From NCBI GenBank assembly GCA_006386115.1, contig VFIW01000019.1, forward strand, positions 124,001 to 188,000: DNA of 64,000 nucleotides. Reading direction: 5' to 3'. A program made the position numbers and the translations under genes. The stretch is from Globisporangium splendens (Eukaryota; Oomycota; Peronosporomycetes; Pythiales; Pythiaceae). This document shows positions 22,260 through 31,173 of this stretch, in pieces. Numbering within the stretch: position 1 is the first letter of the stretch; each line of letters begins with the position of its first letter. The notes under the pieces were generated by a model. That model ran no database searches and was not told the DNA's origin. It saw only the letters and a list, made by a program, of their open reading frames with translations.

Positions 22260-22482
22260 TGCGCGCCATAATCTTAAGGACACCAGTTTTTTCCTCGAGA
22301 TGTTCGATTTTTTTTGTGGATTTTTACTCTGCGAAGCTCATTTTTTGTTATGTTGTCGAGAGCAATAGGGACAATCTTGTGTTTCAATTTCAGTTCCATT
22401 GGACTTCTTCAAGTCCATAAGAAAAATATCACAAGATTAAAGAGAGAGACATGAACATAAGATCAGATGAAAACAGAGTAGT
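22260..22482 (-). pseudogene. Detached continuation of the copia element (protease-integrase region), degraded
   Basis: Read on the minus strand from 22482 this begins AACTAC..TCTGTTTTC and translates to SVFI, stop, then YVHVSLFNLV, which resembles the copia block DVLHVPxLxFNLLS that follows the protease. The copia fragment at 43704-45056 ends exactly at GGAAACTAC, and the bases here also begin AAACTAC, so the two pieces rejoin in frame if the 8-kb inversion is undone. Further downstream only weak coding resemblance remains (IVPIALDNITKNELRRVK). The left limit is an estimate. Confidence 0.6.
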
Positions 22483-22495
22483 TTGGGGGCGTTTA

Positions 22496-22539
22496 TGTAA
22501 GAGGGTGCTGTTCCACAACAGTCCCTCGAACACGGCACA
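22496..22539 (-). repeat. B1 3' LTR, outer fragment
   Basis: TGTAAGAGGGTGCTGTT and the following bases match the end of other B LTRs (complement of AACAGTGCCCTCTTACA at 45690-45706). The fragment stops at GGCACA, where element A is inserted. Thirteen extra bases (22483-22495) separate this LTR end from the copia-derived target repeat GTAGT. Confidence 0.8.
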
Positions 22540-22978
22540 TGTGACGTGTGCCTGACCTCGCACGCCAGGCACGCGCGTAGGATCGGCATGTGCCTGACTT
22601 CGCACGTGCCTAGCGTGCGGAGCGTCGTGGCATGTATAACGTGTGCCTGACCTCGAGTCCGAGGTCAGGCTCTCATTCATATGTAACACTAATATATACA
22701 GCTATATGGAACTAGTCAGATAAAAATACAGGTGCAGGCAGGACACCTGGATAGGAAGAAAAGTCGAATCAGTTGAAGAAAAGGATAGGCATGCATGCAG
22801 GGAGGCTTAGACGCAGCGCTAGCGAACTAAGTCCTCCATTCAATTCACTTTCCAATTTGCCATCAAGTTGCTACCTCCTCCTCCAAGTCCAAGCCATCGT
22901 CCCCGACTTTCAGCCAATCAAGTTCCGACTTTCCGACTTTCGACCAATCAGATCTCAAGAAGACCCCAAACCGTTACA
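22540..22978 (+). repeat. Element A 5' LTR
   Basis: Starts TGTGACGTGTGCC and ends AACCGTTACA. Its first 130 bases are rich in inverted repeats of the type GCCTGACCTCG..CGAGGTCAGGC (arms 11 bp, loop AGTC, near 22643-22670), so the transcript start region could fold strongly. Confidence 0.92.
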
Positions 22979-22980
22979 TC

Positions 22981-22989
22981 TGGTAGCAC
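22981..22989 (+). other. Element A primer-binding site
   Basis: TGGTAGCAC begins two bases after the LTR, as expected for a site pairing with a tRNA 3' end (..GTGCTACCA). Element B2 has the same site and B1 a one-base variant. I cannot say which tRNA without the genome. Confidence 0.65.
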
Positions 22990-23386
22990 TTTGCGTCTGG
23001 GGGGGGAGCGTGGCCGTTTCCAAGCGTTCAAGTCGCCGTCGTCGTCCAAGCCAGGCACCTCCGAGGTTGTTATTCGAGCCGCTTTCTGAACGGGTGTTGC
23101 TTTAGTGACATAAATACCGGAATCATTGTCGGTGCGTTGACCCTTTGGTGTTCTGTGGCAGTAACTCCTGTAGTGTTGAGCCAGTCGTGCTTTTGTGCGT
23201 AATTCTGTGTTCTGGTCTACCTCGGTTTCTCTAACAGTGACACGGTGTCTCGGGTCCGCCCTAACTGTCTGTGTTCTTTAGGGTGTTATTCCGTGGTTTC
23301 ATCGTCAGGCGTGCCTAGGTGAAGCCCTCATTAGAGGATCAAGACTGTGATTGTGAACTCCCAGAGTTGGTAACCTCCCCAACTCG

Positions 23387-23737
23387 ATGCCCAAGAAGCC
23401 GCGCGTCAAGCAGGTCCCGATTCAAGGCAGCCATACGTACTTAGACGTGCCGAAACCTGCAGAAGCTGATAAAGCCCGTCAAGGCCTCGTGAACTGTCTG
23501 ACGAAGGCTTTCCGGATCTGTGAAGTGCTAGAGAAGCACGTGGACAAGTGTCCAGACAAGCTGAAGAAGAAACGTGCAAAGAAGGCTCTAATCCGGATCG
23601 CTCAAGGAATCATCGACGCATCCGACGGTATTGGCGAGTGTTTTCGCCGCGCGCTACGAGACCCGCTGGCATCGAGTACAGCTACTGGGAAGGCCAAGCT
23701 GCGTCCAGGTCAAGTTCCTCCGCCTAAGTTCGACTAA
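23387..23737 (+). CDS. Small basic ORF in the element A leader (116 codons)
   Basis: This intact ATG-started frame lies between the primer site and gag, where gypsy elements normally have no ORF. The product is basic and lysine-rich (MPKKPRVKQVPIQG at the start; CPDKLKKKRAKKALIRIAQG in the middle), with a central helix and a proline-rich end (GQVPPPKFD). The N-terminus resembles a nuclear localisation signal. It has no obvious counterpart in element B. It may be an accessory or nucleic-acid-binding protein, or a captured host exon. I assign no function. Confidence 0.5.
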   Translation: MPKKPRVKQVPIQGSHTYLDVPKPAEADKARQGLVNCLTKAFRICEVLEKHVDKCPDKLKKKRAKKALIRIAQGIIDASDGIGECFRRALRDPLASSTATGKAKLRPGQVPPPKFD

Positions 23738-23900
23738 AAATACACAATTAAAAAATAAAAAATAAAAGTATAGCTTCGTATTATACTGGTTTTTGAGATC
23801 CCATAAGATAGAATCTCGACTCCCGTCCCTGCCTGCCAAGTCAAGTGAAACCGGTTACGTAAAATACCGAGTGTGAAGTCAAGTCAAGAAAAGTACAAAG

Positions 23901-25619
23901 ATGAACGAACCAACGAATGCCCAGTTGTTGCGGAGTATGCTGGCAGTGCTAAACCAGCAAGCAGAGATGATCAAAGAATTCCAGCAAGTAAAACGGGAGT
24001 CAGAGATAAAATTAGAGAGATGTAAATTACCGGTGTATAGTGGAGCATTACAAGAGCCGTTTCGGTTATATAAAGAGCAAGTCGGAGACTATTTAAAGGC
24101 GAGGGACATTGACAGACAGGATGCTAGCCTACAGCCACGCCTTTTGGCGATGTTGGGAGGGACCCTGCGGCAGGGAGCTGCCCAGTGGTTCATTGTGAAG
24201 AAGACAGAGATTGAGACGGTTGATCAATTCTTCCTGGAACTAGGAAACGAATTTATTCCCGCCGATCTACAAGAGCGTTTGCGTGACCAGTTGGGTGAGC
24301 TATCCCAGGGTTAGAGTCGAGGCCTTGACGACTACGTCAGTCGTTTTAGGCATGTTATCACACAAGTACAAGAGATGAGTGAGCTCGACAAGATCATGTA
24401 CTTTGTGCGAGGATTAGCTCCAGCGATCCGAACAGAGGTGCGCTATCGCCGATGTTCTGCGTTGTCGGAAGCCATCACTCTAGCGTTGGACTATGACCGT
24501 TCGCATCGTCGCTCTGCGGATGGAGGTCGGTCCCACTCAGAACCTAGGTACAGACGTTTCGACAATCGCCAATACCGACTGAATGGTGCAAGTCCGATGG
24601 AAGTGGACAATGACCGAGTCTTGGGTCGTGAAGAGTGTTTGCGTCAGCGCCTTTGTTTCAATTGCAATCGACCTGGACATCGAGCGTCAGAGTGTCGTGC
24701 GCCGCGCCAGCAGCGACATGCGAATACGCCACAGACGACGCGCAATTCAAGATATCAGCGTCCGACACAGCGAGCTCGTCGATCAAGTCCGATGGTTGAG
24801 CACAACCTGGCGACAGTGGATGAAGTGGATTATCCCATTGTGTTTGACAATGCGGAGCTAAACGCAGTGGGCATTGCGCGTAAGAGCAACCTGTTCGTGG
24901 TGAACGGCCGTGTTGATGGTAATGATGTGCGCATTTTAATTGACAGGGGCGCCTCGACCAACCTGATCCAGCGTGGGTTGGTGAAGAAAGTGCTGAATAC
25001 AGCAGTGATCGAAGTGCAAGGATTCGACGGCAGAAGGACCAAGAAGCAAGTGAACGAGGTGGAAGCATCGTGCCAAGTACAAGACAAGAAGTTTGAGGCA
25101 ATGCAGTTTACGGAATGGGATCTACCCAACAGCCACGATGTCATCTTCGGTCAGCCATGGTTCGTCAAGCACAACCCGATCATTGATTGGAGAAAGCAGA
25201 CGTTTGCATTGCCGGAAGACACATCGGTGTGTGAGCGCAGCGGTAGTGAAATCTGCTCCAAGATCAAGAATGCAGAGTATGAAGAGTTGTTCGCCGTAAA
25301 GGTGTCCGCAGTTAACGACATTTCTCCAGTCGTCCCGCCAGAGTTGAAACCTGTCATTGATCGGTTCGCGGACTGTTTCCCGGAGTTACTTCCGGATGGC
25401 TTACCGCCAGAGCGTGCTGTGAACTTTGAGCTCCAGCCGAAGCCAGACGCAGTGCCAAGCTCGCGTCCGCCGTTTCGTCTGTCCAAGACAGAGCAAGGCG
25501 CGTTGGAAGAGTTCGTTCGCGACAATGTGAAGAAGGGATGGATTGAAGTATCGAACTCCCCATGGATTTCCAATATCTTTGGTGTTCCGAAAAGGATCCC
25601 GCGACGGGTATGGCTGTGA
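23901..25619 (+). pseudogene. Element A gag, zinc knuckle and protease, with one nonsense codon
   Basis: The frame begins MNEPTNAQLLRSML, runs through a Retrotrans_gag-type region (GALQEPFRLYKEQVGDYL, AAQWFIVKKTE), meets a TAG at 24312-24314, and continues in the same frame to a CCHC knuckle (CFNCNRPGHRASEC) and an aspartic protease. The protease active-site triplet is Asp-Arg-Gly (ILIDRGASTN, 24942-24950) where the family has Asp-Thr/Ser-Gly; a single base change would explain it. The frame then enters the reverse transcriptase start (WISNIFGVPK) and is lost at about 25592, probably by loss of one A in the run before GGATCCC. Confidence 0.85.
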
Positions 25620-27373
25620 AGCGCGCTGAATGGCTGCGCAGTGGTAATTCAAATTCAAAGTTGCCGATTCGATGGGTCATCGACTATCGGTATGTCAACA
25701 GCCAGACGAAGATCCCCAAGATCCCTCTACCACATATTGAAGAACTCTTTGATCAGATGCTCGGTGCGACAGTATTCACGGTGATCGACCTCGCGCAAGG
25801 TTACCATCAGATGCGCGTGAAGTCTGACAGTCGTCCTTACACGGCTTTTAGGTCGCAAAAGGAAACGTACCAATGGTGTGTCGCTCCGATGGGATTAGCG
25901 GGTATGCCGGGAGTATGGTCTCGCCTTATGCGAGTACTCTTTGGCAAATTCAAGTTTGTTGTCGTGTATCTCGATGATATCTGTATCTTCTCCCGCTCGA
26001 TGAAAGACCACGCGCAACATCTGGCGATGGTCTGTGAAGTCCTCCGTCATGAGAAGTTGTACGCTCGCCTGTCCAAGTGCGAGTTCGGCAAGCCCAGTGT
26101 CCATTTCCTCGGTCACACAGTCACGGCTGAAGGGATCCAAGTCGACGCAAAGAAGACAACCGCGATCGAGAAGTATCCTACCCCGACGACGCAGAAGACA
26201 TTGTTGAGTTTTCTCGGTCTCGCCGGATACTACCGTCGGTTTATTTGCGACTTTGCGCGGATTGCGTTGCCGCTGCATAGGCTGATCAAGAAGGATGCAA
26301 AGTGGACATGGTCATCCGAACATGATCACGCCTTTCGTGCCTTGAAGTTGGCACTGCAACAGGCTCCGACGTTGCGTTTACCTGACTTTGACTGTCGGTT
26401 CACGGTCACAACGGATGCCTCGGGTTACTGCATGGGTGGTGTCTTGTCTCAAAAGATCGACGGGTTTGACGCTCCCATTGCGTTCTATTCGAAGAAGTTC
26501 GGGCACTATGAGGAAAAATGGCCTGCTCATGAGAAGGAGCTACTTGCAATCAAGATCGCGTTGTCCAAGTGGCGACACTACCTTCATGGTCGCCAGTTCG
26601 ATGTGTTTACGGACAATTCAGCATGTCGGTGGATGCTTCATCAACCGAAGGTGACTCCCAAGCTTGCGCGGATGCTGACATTCTTTTCTCAGTTTGATTT
26701 TGTCCTGCACCATGTGAAAGGCAGTACCAATGTGGTTGCTGATGCCTTGTCTCGACCAGGACTGGAAGAAGACAAGCCATCTGATGAATCCATCAAGGTT
26801 TCGACTCCCGAAGTGCACGCTTGCGATGATGCGTGTCATATTCGGTCACAGTCTATTTCCCGTCTTGTGGTATCTGCGGCATTTCTACGTCACTTGCCAG
26901 ATTCAGATTGCTCCGTATTCCTCTCCGCTGTGGACTTTCGGGGGGAGAGACGCGCCGTGGCAGTACGGCAAGAGCAAGTCCACACCGTCGACACACAGTG
27001 GGCAAGTGTTCACTTGTCCGAAGCGACGAAGAAATCCTTTCACGCTGGCTATGCGCGCGACCCAAGTTTTGCCGAAGTGTGGCAGAGTCGCGAAGGGAAC
27101 GAGAAGTTCGAGAAGCGCAACGGTCTTCTATTCTTGCGAACGAAGCACCCGGTGTTGCGATTGTGTGTACCAAACTCGAGCAAGTTGGTCACAGATGTTA
27201 TTCAAGAGTTTCACGATGCTCCTGTGGCTGCTCATCCAGGAGTTCGTCGAACACAGCTGAAGTCGGCTCAATGGTATTACTGGCCCGCCTTGGAAAAAGA
27301 CATTCACGAGTATGTTGGCAGTTGCCAGACTTGTGCTCGATGGAAGCGAACAATCGGAAGAAGATCGGCTTGA
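25562..27373 (+). pseudogene. Element A reverse transcriptase-RNase H-integrase zinc region
   Basis: After the frameshift at about 25592 the pol frame continues: IRWVIDYRYVNSQT, FTVIDLAQGYHQMRV, the RT active site VVVYLDDICIFS (YLDD, about 25968), then RNase H (FTVTTDASGYCMGGVL, HEKELLAIKIALSKW, VFTDNSACRW) and the integrase HHCC zinc region ending CQTCARWKR. The frame stops at 27373 after a second shift near 27345. All key acidic residues are present, so the decay is limited to indels and the stop upstream. Confidence 0.88.
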
Positions 27374-28581
27374 TGATGCCAATTCCGACGCCCCAAGAAT
27401 GCTGGGATGTTGTGTCGATGGATTTCATCACTGGACTTCCAGTGTCCGAAGGTTTTGACGCAATCTTTGTCACGGTGGACAAGTTGTCGAAGCGTCCGAA
27501 GTACCATCCAACACACTCGACAGCAGATGCCGAAGGTACCGCCAAGGTATTCTTCGAGGCAGTGGTTCGTCACCACGGTTTGCCGAAGGTCATCATCAGC
27601 GACCGCGATCCCAAGTTCACGTCGGACTTTTGGAAGTCGCTGACCAAGCTCATGGGTATCAAGCTGAGCATGACAACGTCTCATCGCGCGCAAGCAGACG
27701 GACAAACCGAGCGTCAGAACCTCGTGTTGGAAGATGCGCTGCGATGCATGGTGTCATACCATGGAGACGATTGGGTGAACCACCTTGGAACGATCGAGTT
27801 TGCTCATGCAACTCTCGTTAATGAGTCGACCAAGTTGACGCCGTTTGAAGTCGACACTGGAAGAAAGGTGCGCAACCTAATTGCCCAAGAGTTCGGCGTC
27901 GACGAAGGAAACTTCGAACCAGTAAATATAGCTGAGTTTGCCAAGAACTTTGCGGAGAAGCGCCAACAAGTCGTCAAGCTTGCCCAAGAGAACCTCAAGC
28001 AAGCTCAAGAGCGCCAGAAGAAATACTACGACAGGAAGCGTCGCGAAGTGGAATTTAACGCTGGCGATCTCGTTATGTTAGATACGAAGAATCTACCCTT
28101 GAAGACGGTCGCTCAGAGCACCTCTCTCCAAAAGGCGAAGTTGGCAGCGAAGAAGGTTGGACCGTTTAAGATCGACTCAATGGTGAACAAGAATGCGGCT
28201 CGATTGGTGTTGCCTCCAAACATGAAGCGCTTGCATCCAGCGTTCAATGTGGAGTTGCTTAGCCACTACGTGGAGAATCCAACCAAGTTCCATTCAAGAC
28301 CAATTCCGAAGGCAGCCCCCGTGATCCTCGACGACGAGACTGGTGAGGCTCTGCACGTTGTGGAAGCATTACTTCGCAGTAAAACCCACAACCGCCAACG
28401 AATGTGGTTGGTCAAGTGGCTCGGGTATCCTGCGCACGAGAGTACGTGGGAATACGAGAAGAACATCCACCATGTTTCGCATTGGAATCGACTCCTTCAA
28501 GAGTTTCAAGACTCCCAACGCGAAGTCAAGTCTGGGGGGATGTCACGTGTGCCTGACCTCGCACGCCAGGCACGCGCGTAG
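27345..28581 (+). pseudogene. Element A integrase core and chromodomain
   Basis: This continues pol in the next frame from about 27345. The integrase catalytic core shows VVSMDFITGLPVS, KVIISDRDPKFTSDFW and RAQADGQTERQN (D, D, E). A GPY/F-like module follows (AKKVGPFKI, RLHPAFNVELLSHY). The C-terminus is a chromodomain (VVEALLRS, WLVKWLGYPAHESTWEYEKNI), which in chromoviruses directs integration to marked chromatin. The frame runs into the 3' LTR and stops at 28581. Confidence 0.88.
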
Positions 28582-28979
28582 GATTGGCATGTGCCTGACT
28601 TCGCACGTGCCTAGCGTGCGGAGCGTCGTGGCATGTGTAACGTGTGCCTGACCTCGAGTCGGAGGTCAGGCTCTCATTCATATGCAACACTAATATATAC
28701 AGTTATATGGAACTAGTCAGATAAAAATACAGGTGCAGGCAGGACACCTGGATAGGAGGAAAAGTCGAATCAGTTGAAGAAAAGGATAGGCATGCATGCA
28801 GGGAGGCTTAGACGTAGCGCTAGCGAACTAAGTCCTCCATTCAATTCACTTTCCAATTTGCCATCAAGTTGCCACCTCCTCCTCCGAGTCCAAGCCATCG
28901 TCCCCGATTTTCAGCCGATCAAGTTCCGACTTTCCGACTTTCGACCAATCAGATCTCAAGAAGACCCCAAACCGTTACA
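28541..28979 (+). repeat. Element A 3' LTR
   Basis: 439 bp, TGTCACGTGTGCC to AACCGTTACA, same length as the 5' LTR with about 12 substitutions by eye (for example GAGTCGG versus GAGTCCG, CCGAGTCC versus CCAAGTCC). Confidence 0.92.
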
Positions 28980-29085
28980 GCGACAGGAACCATAACTTTC
29001 AATTCAGTTGCAAATTCCTTCAAGCCTCAAGTCTTCTTCCTCCCTCCAAGTGGGAGATCGCTTCCTCTGGCACAAGCGTGTGTAC
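28980..29085 (+). repeat. 106-bp piece of B LTR in flipped orientation between two inverted A LTRs
   Basis: The bases GCGACAGGAACCATAACTTT to CACAAGCGTGTGTAC match the plus-strand form of the B LTR (compare 45556-45665), while the B1 LTR pieces on both sides are in the minus form. The segment is bounded by A LTRs in opposite orientation. Reversing it places GTACACACGC next to element A (left flank GCACA) and CTGTCGC next to the solo LTR (right flank GTCGC), restoring normal duplications. Confidence 0.85.
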
Positions 29086-29524
29086 TGTAACGGTTTGGGG
29101 TCTTCTTGAGATCTGATTGGTCGAAAGTCGGAAAGTCGGAACTTGATTGGCTGAAAGTCGGGGACGATGGCTTGGACTCGGAGGAGGAGGTGGCAACTTG
29201 ATGGCAAATTGGAAAGTGAATTGAATGGAGGACTTAGTTCGCTAGCGCTACGTCTAAGCCTCCCTGCATGCATGCCTATCCTTTTCTTCAACTGATTCGA
29301 CTTTTCTTCCTATCCAGGTGTCCTGCCTGCACCTGTATTTTTATCTGACTAGTTCCATATAACTGTATATATTAGTGTTACATATGAATGAGAGCCTGAC
29401 CTCGGACTCGAGGTCAGGCACACGTTACACATGCCACGACGCTCCGCACGCTAGGCACGTGCGAAGTCAGGCACATGCCGATCCTACGCGCGTGCCTGGC
29501 GTGCGAGGTCAGGCACACGTGACA
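29086..29524 (-). mobile_element. Solo LTR of element A, inverted
   Basis: This is 439 bp, the reverse complement of the A LTR (TGTAACGGTTTGGGG to CACACGTGACA), with no internal region. It is the remnant of a second A insertion into the same B1 LTR, reduced by LTR-LTR recombination. Its right flank is GTCGC; the matching GTCGC is found at the far end of the adjacent flipped 106-bp segment. Confidence 0.9.
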
Positions 29525-30029
29525 GTCGCTACTTGCTAATGAACCCCAAAGGACTCCTACACGTTTTATAACTAAAACCTAAACATACACAATAAAACCT
29601 ATTAATCTGATATATAAAACCTTGGGTATACTGAGGTTGAACCTACGGGATCTTCTAGAAGCTTGAACTTCAAGTCTTGTATAAAATCCCTGCAAAGTGA
29701 TCGGCTCGCGCCACTCACTCCAGGTGGCAGACACACGTCGGTCTCGTCGCCAGTCCAGTTTCCCAAGCAGGAACCATCATTCAGTACTTGATTAGTACAT
29801 GGATGTTATTACTCTGTACTGATTAGTACATGAGAACAACATTCTGCACTGATCAGCACAGAGAACACTCGTGACGTCATCGAATGACGTCACACGTGCA
29901 TGTGGGGACTGTATTACCGTAATCCCTTTGTTATTTGTGTCTCCACAATGCACGCTGAAGGTGGTGTGTTCCACACTAGATCTGTGGACAGATCCACCTT
30001 CATGTAATGGCTGGTTATAGCCCATTACA
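29525..30029 (-). repeat. B1 3' LTR, main fragment
   Basis: This is the remaining 505 bases of the B1 3' LTR, ending CCATTACA at 30029 next to the polypurine tract. It includes a perfect palindrome at 29871-29893 with arms GTGACGTCAT/ATGACGTCAC (two CRE-type bZIP sites) and several degenerate inverted repeats of the type GTACTRATCAGTAC. Confidence 0.88.
29871..29893. promoter_or_regulatory. CRE-type palindrome in the B1 3' LTR
   Basis: The arms GTGACGTCAT and ATGACGTCAC flank a 3-base spacer, each containing TGACGTCA, the classical CREB/ATF-type bZIP site. The same structure is at 36845-36867 in the 5' LTR; in B2 one half-site of each LTR is mutated. A role as retrotransposon enhancer is inferred from position in U3. 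Confidence 0.55.
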
Positions 30030-31173
30030 TCATCCCCTCCTTAAAGTCACAAGTACCTTGCGTACTTTTGCAGACCTTTCGGAGCAGTTCACTTTCCAAT
30101 TGGCAATGAAGCGACCAAGTGACCAAGTGAACCGTGAAGAACGTCCGTCGTCCAAGCGACAGCGGACAGCTCCAGAACTCTTCGACATTTCTCCCATTCT
30201 GAAGAAGAAGGGGGAACTCGAGTTCTACAAGGAGCGGTTCTTCAGTTGGCGTCGGATCAACGATCGCGATGATCCGAACCAACACACCGCAGCCCAGAGA
30301 GACTCATGGCGAACATTTGTTCGTCTTGAGAACGAGAACAAGATGGAGCGTCTTCTTCGTCGTGGCAATGCTCGTGCCGAGAGAAGAACTCCCGCTGACG
30401 ACAGAGCGAACCGTAGCTCTGGTCGTCGTAGTGTCGTCCCTGGCGACGCTACAAGTAGTTCTCATAGCTGCGGACCACGTCGGGAACATCAGACTCCAAT
30501 GTCTGACGAGGCTCCCACGTGTCCAAGCTCGGTGGATATCCACGCCACCGAACTCTGTAGAAGCGTTGATGGTTCAACCGCTTCTTTCCTCGACGATGAG
30601 TCGGTCTATCTTCGTGATCAACAATCGACTCAACCACCCAGCGATGCTCTCCCTGAGAGTCTAACAACGGGGGTGGGGCTGAACGAGAAAACGATTGAGC
30701 GACTCTGGAAGTGGAAGAGTGCTCATCGTGGGCAAATCGAGGCTTTGCAGCAGCGTCGTTCGGCGCTTGAGGAACACTGCGGGAGTCTCGAGAACCTTGT
30801 CGCCGATCATGAGTCGAAGATCGACGATCTGACAGAAGGTTCTGCCCAGTGTTCGGCTTTGGAGTCCCGTTACGAGGAACGGTTCCAACAGGTTCAGGAC
30901 GAACTTGTTCGACTCCGGAAGAACGAGAAGTCTCGTGAGTTGGCTCACGATCGCCTTTTGCGCTCTGTGGAAGAGGCAGGTTCGGCACTCGAGGTACTTC
31001 GTGGCGAGTACCATTCTCGTCTTCAAGCGTTGGAGGCAGTGAAAGACCAATCCTTCGACGTCCTGCAACTCCTGTACGCCGAGAAGAATCTCCAGAGCGA
31101 TGAGCTGTTTGCTTTTCGCAATCAAGTGGAGAGGCTTCACGATCAGCTCGATCGTTTGCGGAAGATCTCGTAG
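30007..31173 (+). CDS. Conserved antisense ORF of element B, copy in B1 (388 codons)
   Basis: This frame runs opposite to pol. It starts with an ATG inside the outer bases of the LTR (30007), crosses the polypurine tract, the chromodomain region and the linker of pol, and stops at 31171-31173. The product has a basic NLS-like N-terminus (KRPSDQ, SKRQRT), a WRRINDRDD segment, a low-complexity acidic middle, and about 165 C-terminal residues of strongly heptad-patterned coiled coil (ERLWKWKSAHRGQIEALQQ onward). The B2 copy at 52080-50914 is also 388 codons and differs at about 19 residues. Both copies are uninterrupted, although each element carries other disabling mutations. It has no start or stop shared with known gypsy genes. 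I infer an antisense-encoded nuclear coiled-coil protein. Confidence 0.55.
   Translation: MAGYSPLHHPLLKVTSTLRTFADLSEQFTFQLAMKRPSDQVNREERPSSKRQRTAPELFDISPILKKKGELEFYKERFFSWRRINDRDDPNQHTAAQRDSWRTFVRLENENKMERLLRRGNARAERRTPADDRANRSSGRRSVVPGDATSSSHSCGPRREHQTPMSDEAPTCPSSVDIHATELCRSVDGSTASFLDDESVYLRDQQSTQPPSDALPESLTTGVGLNEKTIERLWKWKSAHRGQIEALQQRRSALEEHCGSLENLVADHESKIDDLTEGSAQCSALESRYEERFQQVQDELVRLRKNEKSRELAHDRLLRSVEEAGSALEVLRGEYHSRLQALEAVKDQSFDVLQLLYAEKNLQSDELFAFRNQVERLHDQLDRLRKIS

Larger units (their letters stand above)
22540..28979 (+). mobile_element. Ty3/gypsy chromovirus-like element A
   Basis: The 6,440-bp element has two 439-bp LTRs (22540-22978 and 28541-28979), both TGT..ACA. A primer site (TGGTAGCAC, 22981-22989) follows the 5' LTR and a purine tract (TCTGGGGGGA, 28531-28540) precedes the 3' LTR. 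Internal order: small ORF, gag with zinc knuckle, protease, reverse transcriptase, RNase H, integrase, chromodomain. About a dozen differences between the LTRs were seen by eye, so it is not a very recent insertion. It sits inside the 3' LTR of B1. Its left flank is GCACA; its true right flank appears to have been flipped away (see 28980-29085). Confidence 0.92.
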
